Shown one piece after another: positions 1 through 6,331 of a stretch of 6,596 bases of DNA; within the stretch, counting starts at the first letter, position 1; each line of letters starts with the position of its first letter. The translations under genes and the position numbers were made by a program. The stretch is taken from NCBI GenBank assembly GCA_022360075.1, contig JAKSDN010001190.1, positions 1 through 6,596 of the forward strand, read 5' to 3'. This DNA comes from Kiloniellales bacterium. GTDB lineage: Bacteria; Pseudomonadota; Alphaproteobacteria; Kiloniellales; JAKSDN01. The notes under the pieces were generated by a model. That model saw only the letters and a list, made by a program, of their open reading frames with translations, searched no databases and was not told the DNA's origin.

Positions 1-2
1 CG

Positions 3-1325
3 ACCGCTTGCCGCTACATCTTCTTTCGCATCGACGACGCGGCGAGGGGGCGCGCTTGGCTGCAAGAGTTGACCGACGACGTGACGAGCCATGCGCGCTA
101 CGCCAACGGCGACGTCGAGAACGGCACGCTCAATCTCGCGTTCAGTGTCTGGGGGCTCAAGGCCCTCGGTCTCTCCGACGAGATTGTCGAGACCTTCCCC
201 CATGCCTTCTGCGAGGGCATGCAGGCCCGCGCGGCGAAGCTGGGCGACGTCGGCCCGAGCGCGCCGGACAAGTGGGAAGGCAAGCTCGGCAGCCAGGAGA
301 TTCACGTCCTCGTCGCCGTCTCCCACAACTCGGTCGCGGAATGCCAACGTCAGCACGGTTGGCTGACCTCGGTCACCGAACAGATCGGCGGAGTCGAGGA
401 AGTCCATTGCGTGGCCGCGGAGGTGGTCTTCGAGCAGCGTTCTGGCTGCCCCTCGGCCCACTTCGGCTATGTCGACCCGATTTCTCAGCCCGCGATCGAG
501 GGTTTCGATGACGAAGCCAGACCCGGCGACGGTGCGCTCAAGCCGGGCGGCGGCTGGCGCTCGATCAAGCCGGGCGAGTTCCTGCTCGGCTACGAGAACG
601 AGCTGGGCGAACGCACGGCGACGCCGGGACCCGTCGGGCTTTGCGACAACGGCACCTTCATCGTCTTCCGCAAGGCCTATCAGGACGTCGCCGGCTTCCG
701 CGACTACCTCAAGCAGGGGGCGATGACGCTCTGGGGCGCGGACGACGAGGCACAGCAGGAGAAACTGGCGGCCAAGATCGTCGGCCGGTGGCGCTCTGGC
801 TGCCCCCTGGCCCTGTCGCCCGACCACGACGACCCCGAGATCGCCGCCGACCCGCAGCAGGTCAACAACTTCGACTATTCGGACGACGCCGAGGGCCTGA
901 AGTGTCCTTTAGGCGCCCATCTGCGGCGCACCAACCCGCGCGGCTCGAATTTGTCCACACCCATCGATATCAACCGCAAGCGCCTGCTGCGACGCGGTCT
1001 CGAGTACGGCCCACCGCTGCCGGAGGGCACGCCCGACGACGGCGTGGACCGCGGACAGGCCGGCGTCTTCGTCATCGCCGACATCGAGCTGCAGTTCGAG
1101 TTCATCCAGTCCGAATGGGTGGGCAAGGGCGACTTCATCGGCCTGCCGACCGAGGAGAAGGACCCGCTCGTCGGCGCCAACGGTGATGGCGGGCAGTTCA
1201 CGGTGCCCGGCGCCGACATGCCTTTCCTCTTCGACTTGAAGCAGTTCGTGACGGTTCGCGGTGGGGAGTACTTCTTCGCGCCCGGAATCGCGGCCCTCAA
1301 GGGCATCGCCGACAAGCAGTTCTGA
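3..1325 (+). CDS. DyP-type (dye-decolorizing) haem peroxidase, 5' end cut by the window
   Basis: A haem peroxidase that would reduce H2O2 while oxidising bulky organic substrates. The reading frame is open from base 3, and the first visible residues (ACRYIFFRID) match the ferredoxin-like start of the family. The true start is therefore left of the window, with probably a few tens of residues missing; the TTG at 69 is internal. Numbering from the first visible codon (440 residues seen), the distal motif is FGYVDPISQP, with the catalytic Asp at 158 (bases 474-476). The usual GxxDG ends here in Pro instead of Gly. The proximal haem ligand is His306 in GAHLRRTNPR (bases 918-920), followed by the Arg-rich segment NRKRLLRRG that supplies the distal Arg. 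The C-terminal part (ADIELQFEFIQ, then FVTVRGGEYFFAPG) is typical of the family. No signal peptide can be judged because the N-terminus is missing. The gene lies 14 bases before the catalase-like gene and is probably co-transcribed with it. The family call is secure; the substrate is unknown. Confidence 0.93.
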   Translation, partial: TACRYIFFRIDDAARGRAWLQELTDDVTSHARYANGDVENGTLNLAFSVWGLKALGLSDEIVETFPHAFCEGMQARAAKLGDVGPSAPDKWEGKLGSQEIHVLVAVSHNSVAECQRQHGWLTSVTEQIGGVEEVHCVAAEVVFEQRSGCPSAHFGYVDPISQPAIEGFDDEARPGDGALKPGGGWRSIKPGEFLLGYENELGERTATPGPVGLCDNGTFIVFRKAYQDVAGFRDYLKQGAMTLWGADDEAQQEKLAAKIVGRWRSGCPLALSPDHDDPEIAADPQQVNNFDYSDDAEGLKCPLGAHLRRTNPRGSNLSTPIDINRKRLLRRGLEYGPPLPEGTPDDGVDRGQAGVFVIADIELQFEFIQSEWVGKGDFIGLPTEEKDPLVGANGDGGQFTVPGADMPFLFDLKQFVTVRGGEYFFAPGIAALKGIADKQF

Positions 1326-1326
1326 C

Positions 1327-1332
1327 AAGGAG
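1327..1332 (+). promoter_or_regulatory. Ribosome binding site of the catalase-like gene
   Basis: AAGGAG lies 7 bases before the ATG at 1340, just after the stop of the peroxidase gene. It is a strong Shine-Dalgarno match and fixes the start of the catalase-like gene. Confidence 0.8.
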
Positions 1333-1339
1333 AGCGATT

Positions 1340-2332
1340 ATGGATCAAATGGCGCAGCATCCCCTCGAGATCGTGCCGCCGGAAGAGGCGGAAATGATCG
1401 AACGCGTCACGGCGCTTCAGATCGAGATGATGAAGGCGGGCGACCCGAAGAAGCGTGGCCAACATCCCAGGCACCAGGCGCTGCTGCGCGGCGTCTTCGA
1501 GGTCGCGGCCGATGTGCCCAACGGCATGCGCGTCGGCGTCTTCGCCAAGCCAAAGAAGTACGAGGCCCTGGTGCGCATATCGACCGGTCCGATGCCCAAG
1601 GAGTCGGATCCCAATCCGCATGCCGTCGCGATCAAGCTGCTGGACGTCCCGGAGTCTCCTCACGGCACCCAGGATTTCATCATGCTGGATCAGCCGACCT
1701 TCTTCATCGGCAATGTTGCGGAGTACGTGCAGTTCTTCGAGGCGGCAGTGAAGGACCCGAGCGCCGCGGCCTACTTCAAGAGCCGGCCGCGGGAGTTTGG
1801 CCTGAACCTGACTTTCAACGTGGTCATCGCCAGTCAGATGGAGCGGCAGTATTGGTCGGAGGTGCCGATCGCCATGGGTGGCGGCGCGGCCCGGCTGACG
1901 CTGATCCCGGACCTGGAGAACGTCTCCGGAAGAGACCCCGCGACGACGGCCAACGGGCTGCGCGCGGCGCTCGAGGAGCACTTCGTGAAGAACCGTAAGG
2001 AAGCGAAGTTCTCGTTCGCGGCCCAAGCCTACGTCGACGAGCAGACGACGCCGATCGAGGACGCGACCTCGCTCTGGCCAACCCCGTTCGAGATTATCGC
2101 GACCTTGACGCTGCCGGCGCAGGACTTCACCGGAGACGCGCAGTTCGAACTCGGCGAGCGGATCTCCTACACGCCGTGGCACTGCCTGCCCCAGCACCGT
2201 CCGCTCGGCGGTATCCAGCGCTGCCGCAAACGCATCTACGAGGAAAGCCAGCGTTTGAGGCACAACCTCAACGGTGTCACCTACCGCGAGCCGACCAAGG
2301 ACGACTACGCGAAGCTTGGAAAGTACCTCTAA
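1340..2332 (+). CDS. Catalase-like haem protein (small catalase family, y4iL-like)
   Basis: A 330-residue protein of the catalase superfamily, much shorter than true catalases (about 480 residues or more), lacking their C-terminal regions. Visible motifs in order: RGQHPRHQALLRGVFEV (residues 39-55), equivalent to the distal-His stretch of catalase, with His42 as the candidate catalytic His; VRISTG (78-83); DPNPHAVAIKLLD (90-102), where most relatives have RGMAIK; QDFIMLDQPTFF (111-122), the Asn/Asp region of the distal pocket; YWSEVPIAMGGGAARLTLIPD near the middle; and RISYTPWHCLPQHRPLGGIQRCRKRIY (274-300), the haem-side segment, with Tyr277 a possible iron ligand. No signal peptide is seen, so it is probably cytoplasmic. 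Related small proteins are often uncharacterised and may be peroxidases or fatty-acid hydroperoxide enzymes rather than H2O2-dismutating catalases. Position directly after a DyP peroxidase supports a shared peroxide role (inference). The start is supported by AAGGAG 7 bases upstream. Confidence 0.9.
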   Translation: MDQMAQHPLEIVPPEEAEMIERVTALQIEMMKAGDPKKRGQHPRHQALLRGVFEVAADVPNGMRVGVFAKPKKYEALVRISTGPMPKESDPNPHAVAIKLLDVPESPHGTQDFIMLDQPTFFIGNVAEYVQFFEAAVKDPSAAAYFKSRPREFGLNLTFNVVIASQMERQYWSEVPIAMGGGAARLTLIPDLENVSGRDPATTANGLRAALEEHFVKNRKEAKFSFAAQAYVDEQTTPIEDATSLWPTPFEIIATLTLPAQDFTGDAQFELGERISYTPWHCLPQHRPLGGIQRCRKRIYEESQRLRHNLNGVTYREPTKDDYAKLGKYL

Positions 2333-2334
2333 CC

Positions 2335-2352
2335 GCCGGCGCGCAAGCCGGC
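2335..2352 (+). repeat. Short GC-rich hairpin between genes
   Basis: GCCGGC, a six-base spacer (GCGCAA), then GCCGGC again; each half is self-complementary, so the pair can form a 6-bp stem. It begins three bases after the stop of the catalase-like gene. No T-run follows, so it is unlikely to be a full terminator. It could stabilise the upstream message end or lower downstream expression. It may also be chance in GC-rich DNA. Confidence 0.35.
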
Positions 2353-2356
2353 CGAT

Positions 2357-2364
2357 AGGAAGGA
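2357..2364 (+). promoter_or_regulatory. Ribosome binding site of the small membrane protein gene
   Basis: AGGAAGGA lies 7 bases before the ATG at 2372. This good Shine-Dalgarno match is the main evidence, beside the membrane pattern, that this short frame is translated. Confidence 0.75.
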
Positions 2365-2371
2365 TCGTGCA

Positions 2372-2704
2372 ATGACGACGAACGAGAAGGTCGAATACAA
2401 GGAGCTGGAGTCGAGCAAGCTCTTGAACCGGCTGGTATTCAGGTTCACCGGAATCCTGGGCCTGACCACCGGGATTGGCGTGATCGCCTGGGGCGTATGG
2501 AGCCTAATCGCGACGATCGCGACCTTCGTGTACGAAGAGAGCGGTCTCTCGACTGAAGAGATCCTGATCAACAATGCCTTCAACGAGGGTCTGCTTCTGA
2601 GCGCCATCGTCATCGCGCTCGGCGTCATCGTCCTGGAGATCAAGAAGGTCCAGGACCTGATGTTGAACGCCGCCGATGGACAGTCGAACGATCAGGCCGA
2701 CTGA
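2372..2704 (+). CDS. Small membrane protein with two predicted transmembrane segments, unknown function
   Basis: A 110-residue protein I do not recognise. The N-terminus (1-20) is hydrophilic and charged. A first long hydrophobic segment covers about 26-53 (GILGLTTGIGVIAWGVWSLI and on). A short acidic loop follows (YEESGLSTEEIL, 54-65). The second hydrophobic segment is about 72-90 (EGLLLSAIVIALGVIVLEI), followed by KK and a polar, acidic tail. A hairpin in the inner membrane with both ends in the cytoplasm fits the basic residues at 16-24 and 91-92. No cysteine or histidine is present, so metal or haem binding by those residues is unlikely. It has a strong ribosome binding site and sits 39 bases after the catalase-like gene and 36 before the flavoprotein start, so it is very probably in the same operon. 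It could be a membrane anchor or partner of the flavoprotein or of the channel further on (inference). By eye its base composition looks less GC-rich than its neighbours; I have not counted it. Confidence 0.82.
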   Translation: MTTNEKVEYKELESSKLLNRLVFRFTGILGLTTGIGVIAWGVWSLIATIATFVYEESGLSTEEILINNAFNEGLLLSAIVIALGVIVLEIKKVQDLMLNAADGQSNDQAD

Positions 2705-2740
2705 GCCGTCGCCAGACCCGCAGGAATGAGAGCGGAGATC

Positions 2741-4177
2741 ATGTACGACCTGCTTGTTATCGGGGCGGGCCCCGCGGGGATTGCCGCCACCGAAAGGGCC
2801 ACCCGCCTGGGGGCCAAGGTCTGCCTCGTCGATGCACGCCGTGCCGGCGGGACGGATGCGGTCAGCGGCGTCGTTCCCGCCAGGACGCTCGCCTACATCG
2901 CGCACCTGAAGCGCACCGCCGATCAGCTTGGCCGCTATGGCATCGTGACCGGGAAGCCTCGGGTCGATATGGCGCGTGCACTCGGACGCTGTCGAGAAGT
3001 GGTCGACGAGATCCATGCCGGCAAGGAGACGCTCGCACGTGCACTGGGCGAAGGCCGCAATCTGACGGTTCTCGAGCATGCGGGTGAGGCGAGATTCTCG
3101 GATCCGCACAGGCTCGTTCTGGGCGACGGCCGGGTGCTCGAAGCCAAGAGCTTCGTTATCTGCACCGGCGGGCACCCGCGGCGTCCGAGCTTTCCCGGCG
3201 GCGAGCTCGCCCTCGTTCCGAGTGACCTATGGAACGCGGAGCGGCCGCTGCCGCACTCGGCGGTGATCCTGGGCACCGGGCATACGGGCATTCAGGTCGC
3301 ATCGATCCTGGCGGATTTCGGCTGCAAGGTCTCCATCCTGGAGCGCGGCGTCCGCATTCTGTCGCACGAAGACCACGACTTGGCGGATGCCATCGAGCTC
3401 GCCTTCGTCGAACGCGGAATCGGCATCGTAACAGAGGTGGAGGCCGTCAAGTCGATCGGCAAGCGCGGTCACTTCCTGATCCTTCGCTACGCTAAGGACG
3501 GTGACGATTTGGAGATCAACTGCAATGCCGTGGTCGCGTCGCTCGGCTGGGTCCCGAACACCGCCTCGATTGGCCTCGAGGCGGCCGGCGTGGCGCTGAA
3601 CCCACGCGGCTTCATCGAGGTCGACGACAGCCTTAAGACCTCGCAGCCGCACATCTACGCGGCCGGCGACGTGACCGGTCGCATGATGCTGGTGACGGGC
3701 GCGATGCACGAGGGCTACGTCGCGGCCGGCAACGCGCTGAACGGGTCCACCGATCCGGTGCGGCATCAGGTCGTCTCGACAGGCGGCTACCCCTATCCCG
3801 AGCACGGCTCGGTCGGCATGACCGAAGCCAGGGCCAGGCAGTTCCACGACTGCGAGATCTCGCTGGTTCCTTATCGCGAGAACCCGCGGGCTATCATCGA
3901 CGGCAAGACCTTCGGCTTCTGCAAGCTGATCGTCGATCGCAAGAGCCACCGGATCCTCGGCGCCCATGTCGTCGGCGAGCGCGCCGTCGAGGTAGTACAG
4001 CTCGTGGCCGCCGGCATGGCGACCGGGCTGCGCGTCGAGCAGCTCGCCGCCCTGGACCTCGCCTATCCCACCTACGTGCAGATCGTCGGCGAAGCCGCCT
4101 ACCGGGCCTGCTTGGCGCTCGGCATCGAGCTGCACGAGAACCGGCCACCGGCGGCAGAAATCGCCGGCGCCGCGTGA
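2741..4177 (+). CDS. FAD/NAD(P)-dependent oxidoreductase, dihydrolipoamide dehydrogenase / transhydrogenase-like, without redox disulfide
   Basis: A two-dinucleotide-binding flavoprotein of the class I pyridine nucleotide-disulfide oxidoreductase fold (478 residues, normal length). In order: FAD-binding GAGPAG (8-13); GGTDAVSGVVPART (36-49), where dihydrolipoamide dehydrogenase has GGTCLNVGCIPSK, so both redox cysteines are replaced, by Asp39 and Val44; ICTGGHPRRPSFPG (140-153); the NAD(P)-binding GTGHTG (178-183), with Glu201 ending the next strand, which favours NAD(H); YAAGDVTG with the FAD-binding Asp310; and a C-terminal dimerisation domain from about 345. In that domain the HPTLSE active-site motif reads YPTYVQ (442-447), losing the catalytic His and Glu. 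It therefore cannot act as a lipoamide, mercuric or glutathione reductase by the usual route. Soluble transhydrogenase also has Tyr in YPT and only one cysteine, so it is the closest known analogue. The start at 2741 places the Rossmann strand (MYDLLVIGAG) as usual and has GGAG 3 bases upstream; an ATG at 2726 would add five residues but has AGG only one base away. Confidence 0.9.
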   Translation: MYDLLVIGAGPAGIAATERATRLGAKVCLVDARRAGGTDAVSGVVPARTLAYIAHLKRTADQLGRYGIVTGKPRVDMARALGRCREVVDEIHAGKETLARALGEGRNLTVLEHAGEARFSDPHRLVLGDGRVLEAKSFVICTGGHPRRPSFPGGELALVPSDLWNAERPLPHSAVILGTGHTGIQVASILADFGCKVSILERGVRILSHEDHDLADAIELAFVERGIGIVTEVEAVKSIGKRGHFLILRYAKDGDDLEINCNAVVASLGWVPNTASIGLEAAGVALNPRGFIEVDDSLKTSQPHIYAAGDVTGRMMLVTGAMHEGYVAAGNALNGSTDPVRHQVVSTGGYPYPEHGSVGMTEARARQFHDCEISLVPYRENPRAIIDGKTFGFCKLIVDRKSHRILGAHVVGERAVEVVQLVAAGMATGLRVEQLAALDLAYPTYVQIVGEAAYRACLALGIELHENRPPAAEIAGAA

Positions 4178-4198
4178 CGCGCGAAGCACGGGAGTACG

Positions 4199-4918
4199 GT
4201 GAGCACGATGTTCGACAGGGATCTCGATTGGCCCACCCAGTCCGCGGCCCTGGGCTGCTTGGCTCGCTACAGGCACAGTCTCCTCCTCGGCGCGCTCGTC
4301 GTTCTTCTGCTGGCTTCGCCCCTGATCGACGACGGGGGTTCCGGTGGCATCCTGCTTTCCGCCTTGTTCTCGAAGGTCCTGGCGGTCGGCACGCTCGCAG
4401 TCAGCCGAAACCAGCGCGACCTCGTGATCATCTCCGGCTTGTCGGCCGTATGGCTGTACATGACGTGGCTGCATCCCGCCTGGTCGGGGAGCGCCGCCGA
4501 CGAGCTCGCTGGTGCGATTCTCACGCTCTGCACGCTCTACATGGCGGGCGTGCTGTTGCGCAGCGTTCTGACAGCCGAGCGCGTCAGCTACGACGTGATC
4601 AGCGGCGCAATCGCGGTCTATCTGCTGCTCGGGGTCGCCTGGGCGGTCATCTACGTGATGATCGAGGGTCTCGTCCCGGGCTCTTTCGCGCTGGCGGAGC
4701 AGGGCAGAGGGACAATCTGGGACCAGCTTCTCTATTTCAGCTTTACGACGCTGACGACGCTCGGCTACGGCGACGTCGCACCCCTCAGCCCCTTGGCCCG
4801 GATCTGGGCGGTCTTCGAGGCGATCTGCGGCACGCTGTTCCTTGCCGTGCTGATTTCCCGCCTGGTCGGGCTCTATGGCCCCGAGGCCGGGGAACCGGAG
4901 AGCCCGAGCGAGCGCTGA
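4199..4918 (+). CDS. Six-transmembrane, single-pore potassium channel family protein
   Basis: A 239-residue ion channel of the tetrameric K+ channel superfamily (ion channel / Ion_trans_2 pore domain). Predicted membrane helices lie at about 28-43, 51-69, 74-91, 102-121, 133-154 and 202-224. A pore helix at 172-185 precedes the selectivity filter TTLGYGD (186-192), which matches the K+ signature. Helix four shows no run of regularly spaced Arg/Lys, so classical voltage sensing is not indicated. There is no cytosolic RCK or cyclic-nucleotide domain; the C-terminal tail after the last helix is only about 15 residues (GPEAGEPESPSER), so gating must come from the membrane part or from partners. 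The GTG at 4199 is chosen because GGGAG lies 4 bases upstream; an ATG at 4208 (three residues shorter) is an alternative. It starts 21 bases after the flavoprotein stop, so it is probably the last gene of the operon. The family call is strong; ion selectivity is inferred from the filter. Confidence 0.92.
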   Translation: MSTMFDRDLDWPTQSAALGCLARYRHSLLLGALVVLLLASPLIDDGGSGGILLSALFSKVLAVGTLAVSRNQRDLVIISGLSAVWLYMTWLHPAWSGSAADELAGAILTLCTLYMAGVLLRSVLTAERVSYDVISGAIAVYLLLGVAWAVIYVMIEGLVPGSFALAEQGRGTIWDQLLYFSFTTLTTLGYGDVAPLSPLARIWAVFEAICGTLFLAVLISRLVGLYGPEAGEPESPSER

Positions 4919-5100
4919 TCGCGCTTCCGACCACGGCCTTGACGATGTCGCGAACCGGCCATTCGGACGGATCTTGTGAGATAGGCCACAGGTGATCGCG
5001 GGCTGACCCGCCGACTATCACATCAGCTTCATGACCCCGGGTTATGGTCCTGGACCGATGGCCTCGCGGCGGCGCGTTCAGACGAGTGGGAGGCAGAGTG
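4919..5100. other. Intergenic gap between the channel gene and the esterase gene
   Basis: A 182-base non-coding stretch, much longer than the other gaps, so the esterase probably has its own promoter here. I see no convincing -35/-10 pair: TTGACG at 4939 has no suitable -10 at normal distance. A weak hairpin is present at 4998-5011 (GCGGG, loop CTGA, CCCGC) without a T-run. It could help end the upstream transcript, but support is slight. Confidence 0.4.
5088..5093 (+). promoter_or_regulatory. Ribosome binding site that fixes the esterase start
   Basis: GGGAGG lies 7 bases before the ATG at 5101. An upstream in-frame ATG at 5044 would add 19 residues rich in Arg and Gly ahead of a clear signal peptide, and it lacks a comparable site, so 5101 is preferred. 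Confidence 0.75.
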
Positions 5101-6246
5101 ATGGCGGAAGGAGCATGGCCAAGGCGACTCGGGACCCTTTGGGTCTTGCTGGCATTCCTCGTTTTCTCGCCGCATTCCGTCCGGGCTCAAGAACGGCTGG
5201 GCAGCTTCAACATCGATCGGGGCAAGGTTTCGATCTCCGGCATCTCCTCGGGCGCCTTCATGGCGAATCAATTCCACGTCGCCCACGCCGAGCTGATCAT
5301 GGGCGCGGGGATCGTGGCGGGCGGCCTCTACGGTTGCGCCGTCTTGAGGGTCGATGCCACGAACAAGGCGCTCGATGCGACGGTGTCGCGCGCCCTCGAT
5401 CGTTGCATGGCCGCGAAGGCACCGCTCGACTCGGTCGAGACCTACGTCGAGCGTATGCGGTTACTCGCCGCGGCCGGCACCATCGACCCGCTCACCGCGC
5501 TCGCAGGCGATAAGGTTTATCTCTTCACCGGCCGGGCGGACAGCGTGGTCGCTCCCGACACGGTCGAGCGCGCCGCCGAGGTCTATCGCGCGGCCGGGAT
5601 CGCGGAAGAAGACTTGATGCTCCAGAAGTTCCTGGAGGAGCGCTCCGCCGACACGGGTGCCGGTCATTCCTGGGTCACGGACGACTGCTGCCAGCGCTGC
5701 CCGGCCAACGAGACGCCCTATATCAACGACTGCGACTACGATCAGGCCGGCGCCATCCTCCAGCACATCTACGGCGCGCTGCGACCGAAGGCGACAACGC
5801 TTTCCGGCCGCTTCGTCGAGTTCTCCCAGACCGAGTTCCTACCCGGCGGTCAGGCGGCAGCGCAGGGGCTGCATGAGACGGGCGTAGCCTACGTCCCGGA
5901 GACCTGCGCGGCGGGCGAGCGCTGCGCGCTTCATGTGGTCCTGCACGGCTGCGAGCAATCCACGGAGGTCTTGGGCGATACCTTCTACAAGAACGTCGGC
6001 ATCAACGAATGGGCCGACAGCAACGCCATCGTCGTGCTCTATCCTCAGGCGGCGAGCGTCGACCGGGCGACCCTGGACGCCGCCTTTCCCGACCGCAAGT
6101 TCGGCAACGCCTTCGCGGTCAATCCCCATGGCTGCTGGAACTGGTGGGGCTACGCCCACGACACGCGCTTTGCCCTGAAGGAGGGTGTCCAGATCACGGC
6201 GCTCTACGCCATGATCCGGCGGGTGATGGGGGAGGGGGGTGGGTGA
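5101..6246 (+). CDS. Exported PHB-depolymerase-family esterase, circularly permuted catalytic domain
   Basis: A 381-residue secreted or periplasmic serine esterase that would hydrolyse poly(3-hydroxybutyrate), its oligomers or related esters. A signal peptide is visible: basic PRR at 7-9, a hydrophobic core at 10-24, and a likely cut after SVRA (29/30). The lipase box GISSG (47-51) gives nucleophile Ser49. Asp147 in LFTGRADSVV and His189 in GAGHSW complete the predicted triad. The oxyanion segment HVVLHGCEQS (about 278-287) comes after the triad, whereas most extracellular PHB depolymerases have it before. This is the circularly permuted order known from the Penicillium funiculosum enzyme and type 2 bacterial catalytic domains. 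PYINDCDYDQAG (206-217) and PHGCWNWWGY (342-351) are also family-like. Ten cysteines after the signal peptide suggest disulfides and an extracytoplasmic location. The protein ends after the catalytic domain, with no linker or substrate-binding domain, so binding to native crystalline polymer is doubtful. No other PHB gene is in the window. Confidence 0.9.
   Translation: MAEGAWPRRLGTLWVLLAFLVFSPHSVRAQERLGSFNIDRGKVSISGISSGAFMANQFHVAHAELIMGAGIVAGGLYGCAVLRVDATNKALDATVSRALDRCMAAKAPLDSVETYVERMRLLAAAGTIDPLTALAGDKVYLFTGRADSVVAPDTVERAAEVYRAAGIAEEDLMLQKFLEERSADTGAGHSWVTDDCCQRCPANETPYINDCDYDQAGAILQHIYGALRPKATTLSGRFVEFSQTEFLPGGQAAAQGLHETGVAYVPETCAAGERCALHVVLHGCEQSTEVLGDTFYKNVGINEWADSNAIVVLYPQAASVDRATLDAAFPDRKFGNAFAVNPHGCWNWWGYAHDTRFALKEGVQITALYAMIRRVMGEGGG
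6221..6243 (+). other. Potential G-quadruplex tract at the end of the esterase gene
   Basis: Four guanine runs lie in 23 bases: GGG, TGAT, GGGGG, A, GGGGGG, T, GGG. This fits the common pattern of four runs of at least three G with loops of 1-7 bases. It lies on the coding strand, encodes the last residues (GEGGG), and ends three bases before the end of the TGA. It might form in the mRNA 3' end; a role in termination or message stability is inference. Confidence 0.5.
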
Positions 6247-6331
6247 CCTACGCATATTGGCTCTGGCATTGCCGCCACATGCCGCACACCTCTTCCTGAT
6301 AGTGAAAAAACTTGTAGCGCTGGAAAGCGAT
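6247..6331. other. Non-coding stretch after the esterase gene
   Basis: I see no gene, RNA or clear signal here. A run of six A at 6305-6310 is the only notable feature. It separates the esterase stop from the inverted repeat. Confidence 0.4.

Noticed and set aside
875..2263. Long minus-strand open frame of 462 codons across the peroxidase and catalase-like genes
   Set aside because: It lies antisense to two genes with clear family motifs, its protein has no recognisable domain, and long antisense frames are expected in GC-rich DNA with G/C third positions.
3227..4474. Long minus-strand open frame of 415 codons opposite the flavoprotein and channel genes
   Set aside because: It is antisense to conserved coding sequence, with low-complexity Asp/Arg/Gly-rich content and no family signature.
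4975..4990. TGTG, eight bases, CACA in the gap before the esterase gene, resembling a CRP/FNR-type site
   Set aside because: Only four bases match per half, spacing is off for the usual TGTGA-N6-TCACA, and no promoter can be placed beside it; chance is likely.
4174..4995. Plus-strand frame of 273 codons overlapping the channel gene
   Set aside because: It is Arg-rich and lacks any motif; the channel frame in the same bases has six helices and a TTLGYGD filter.
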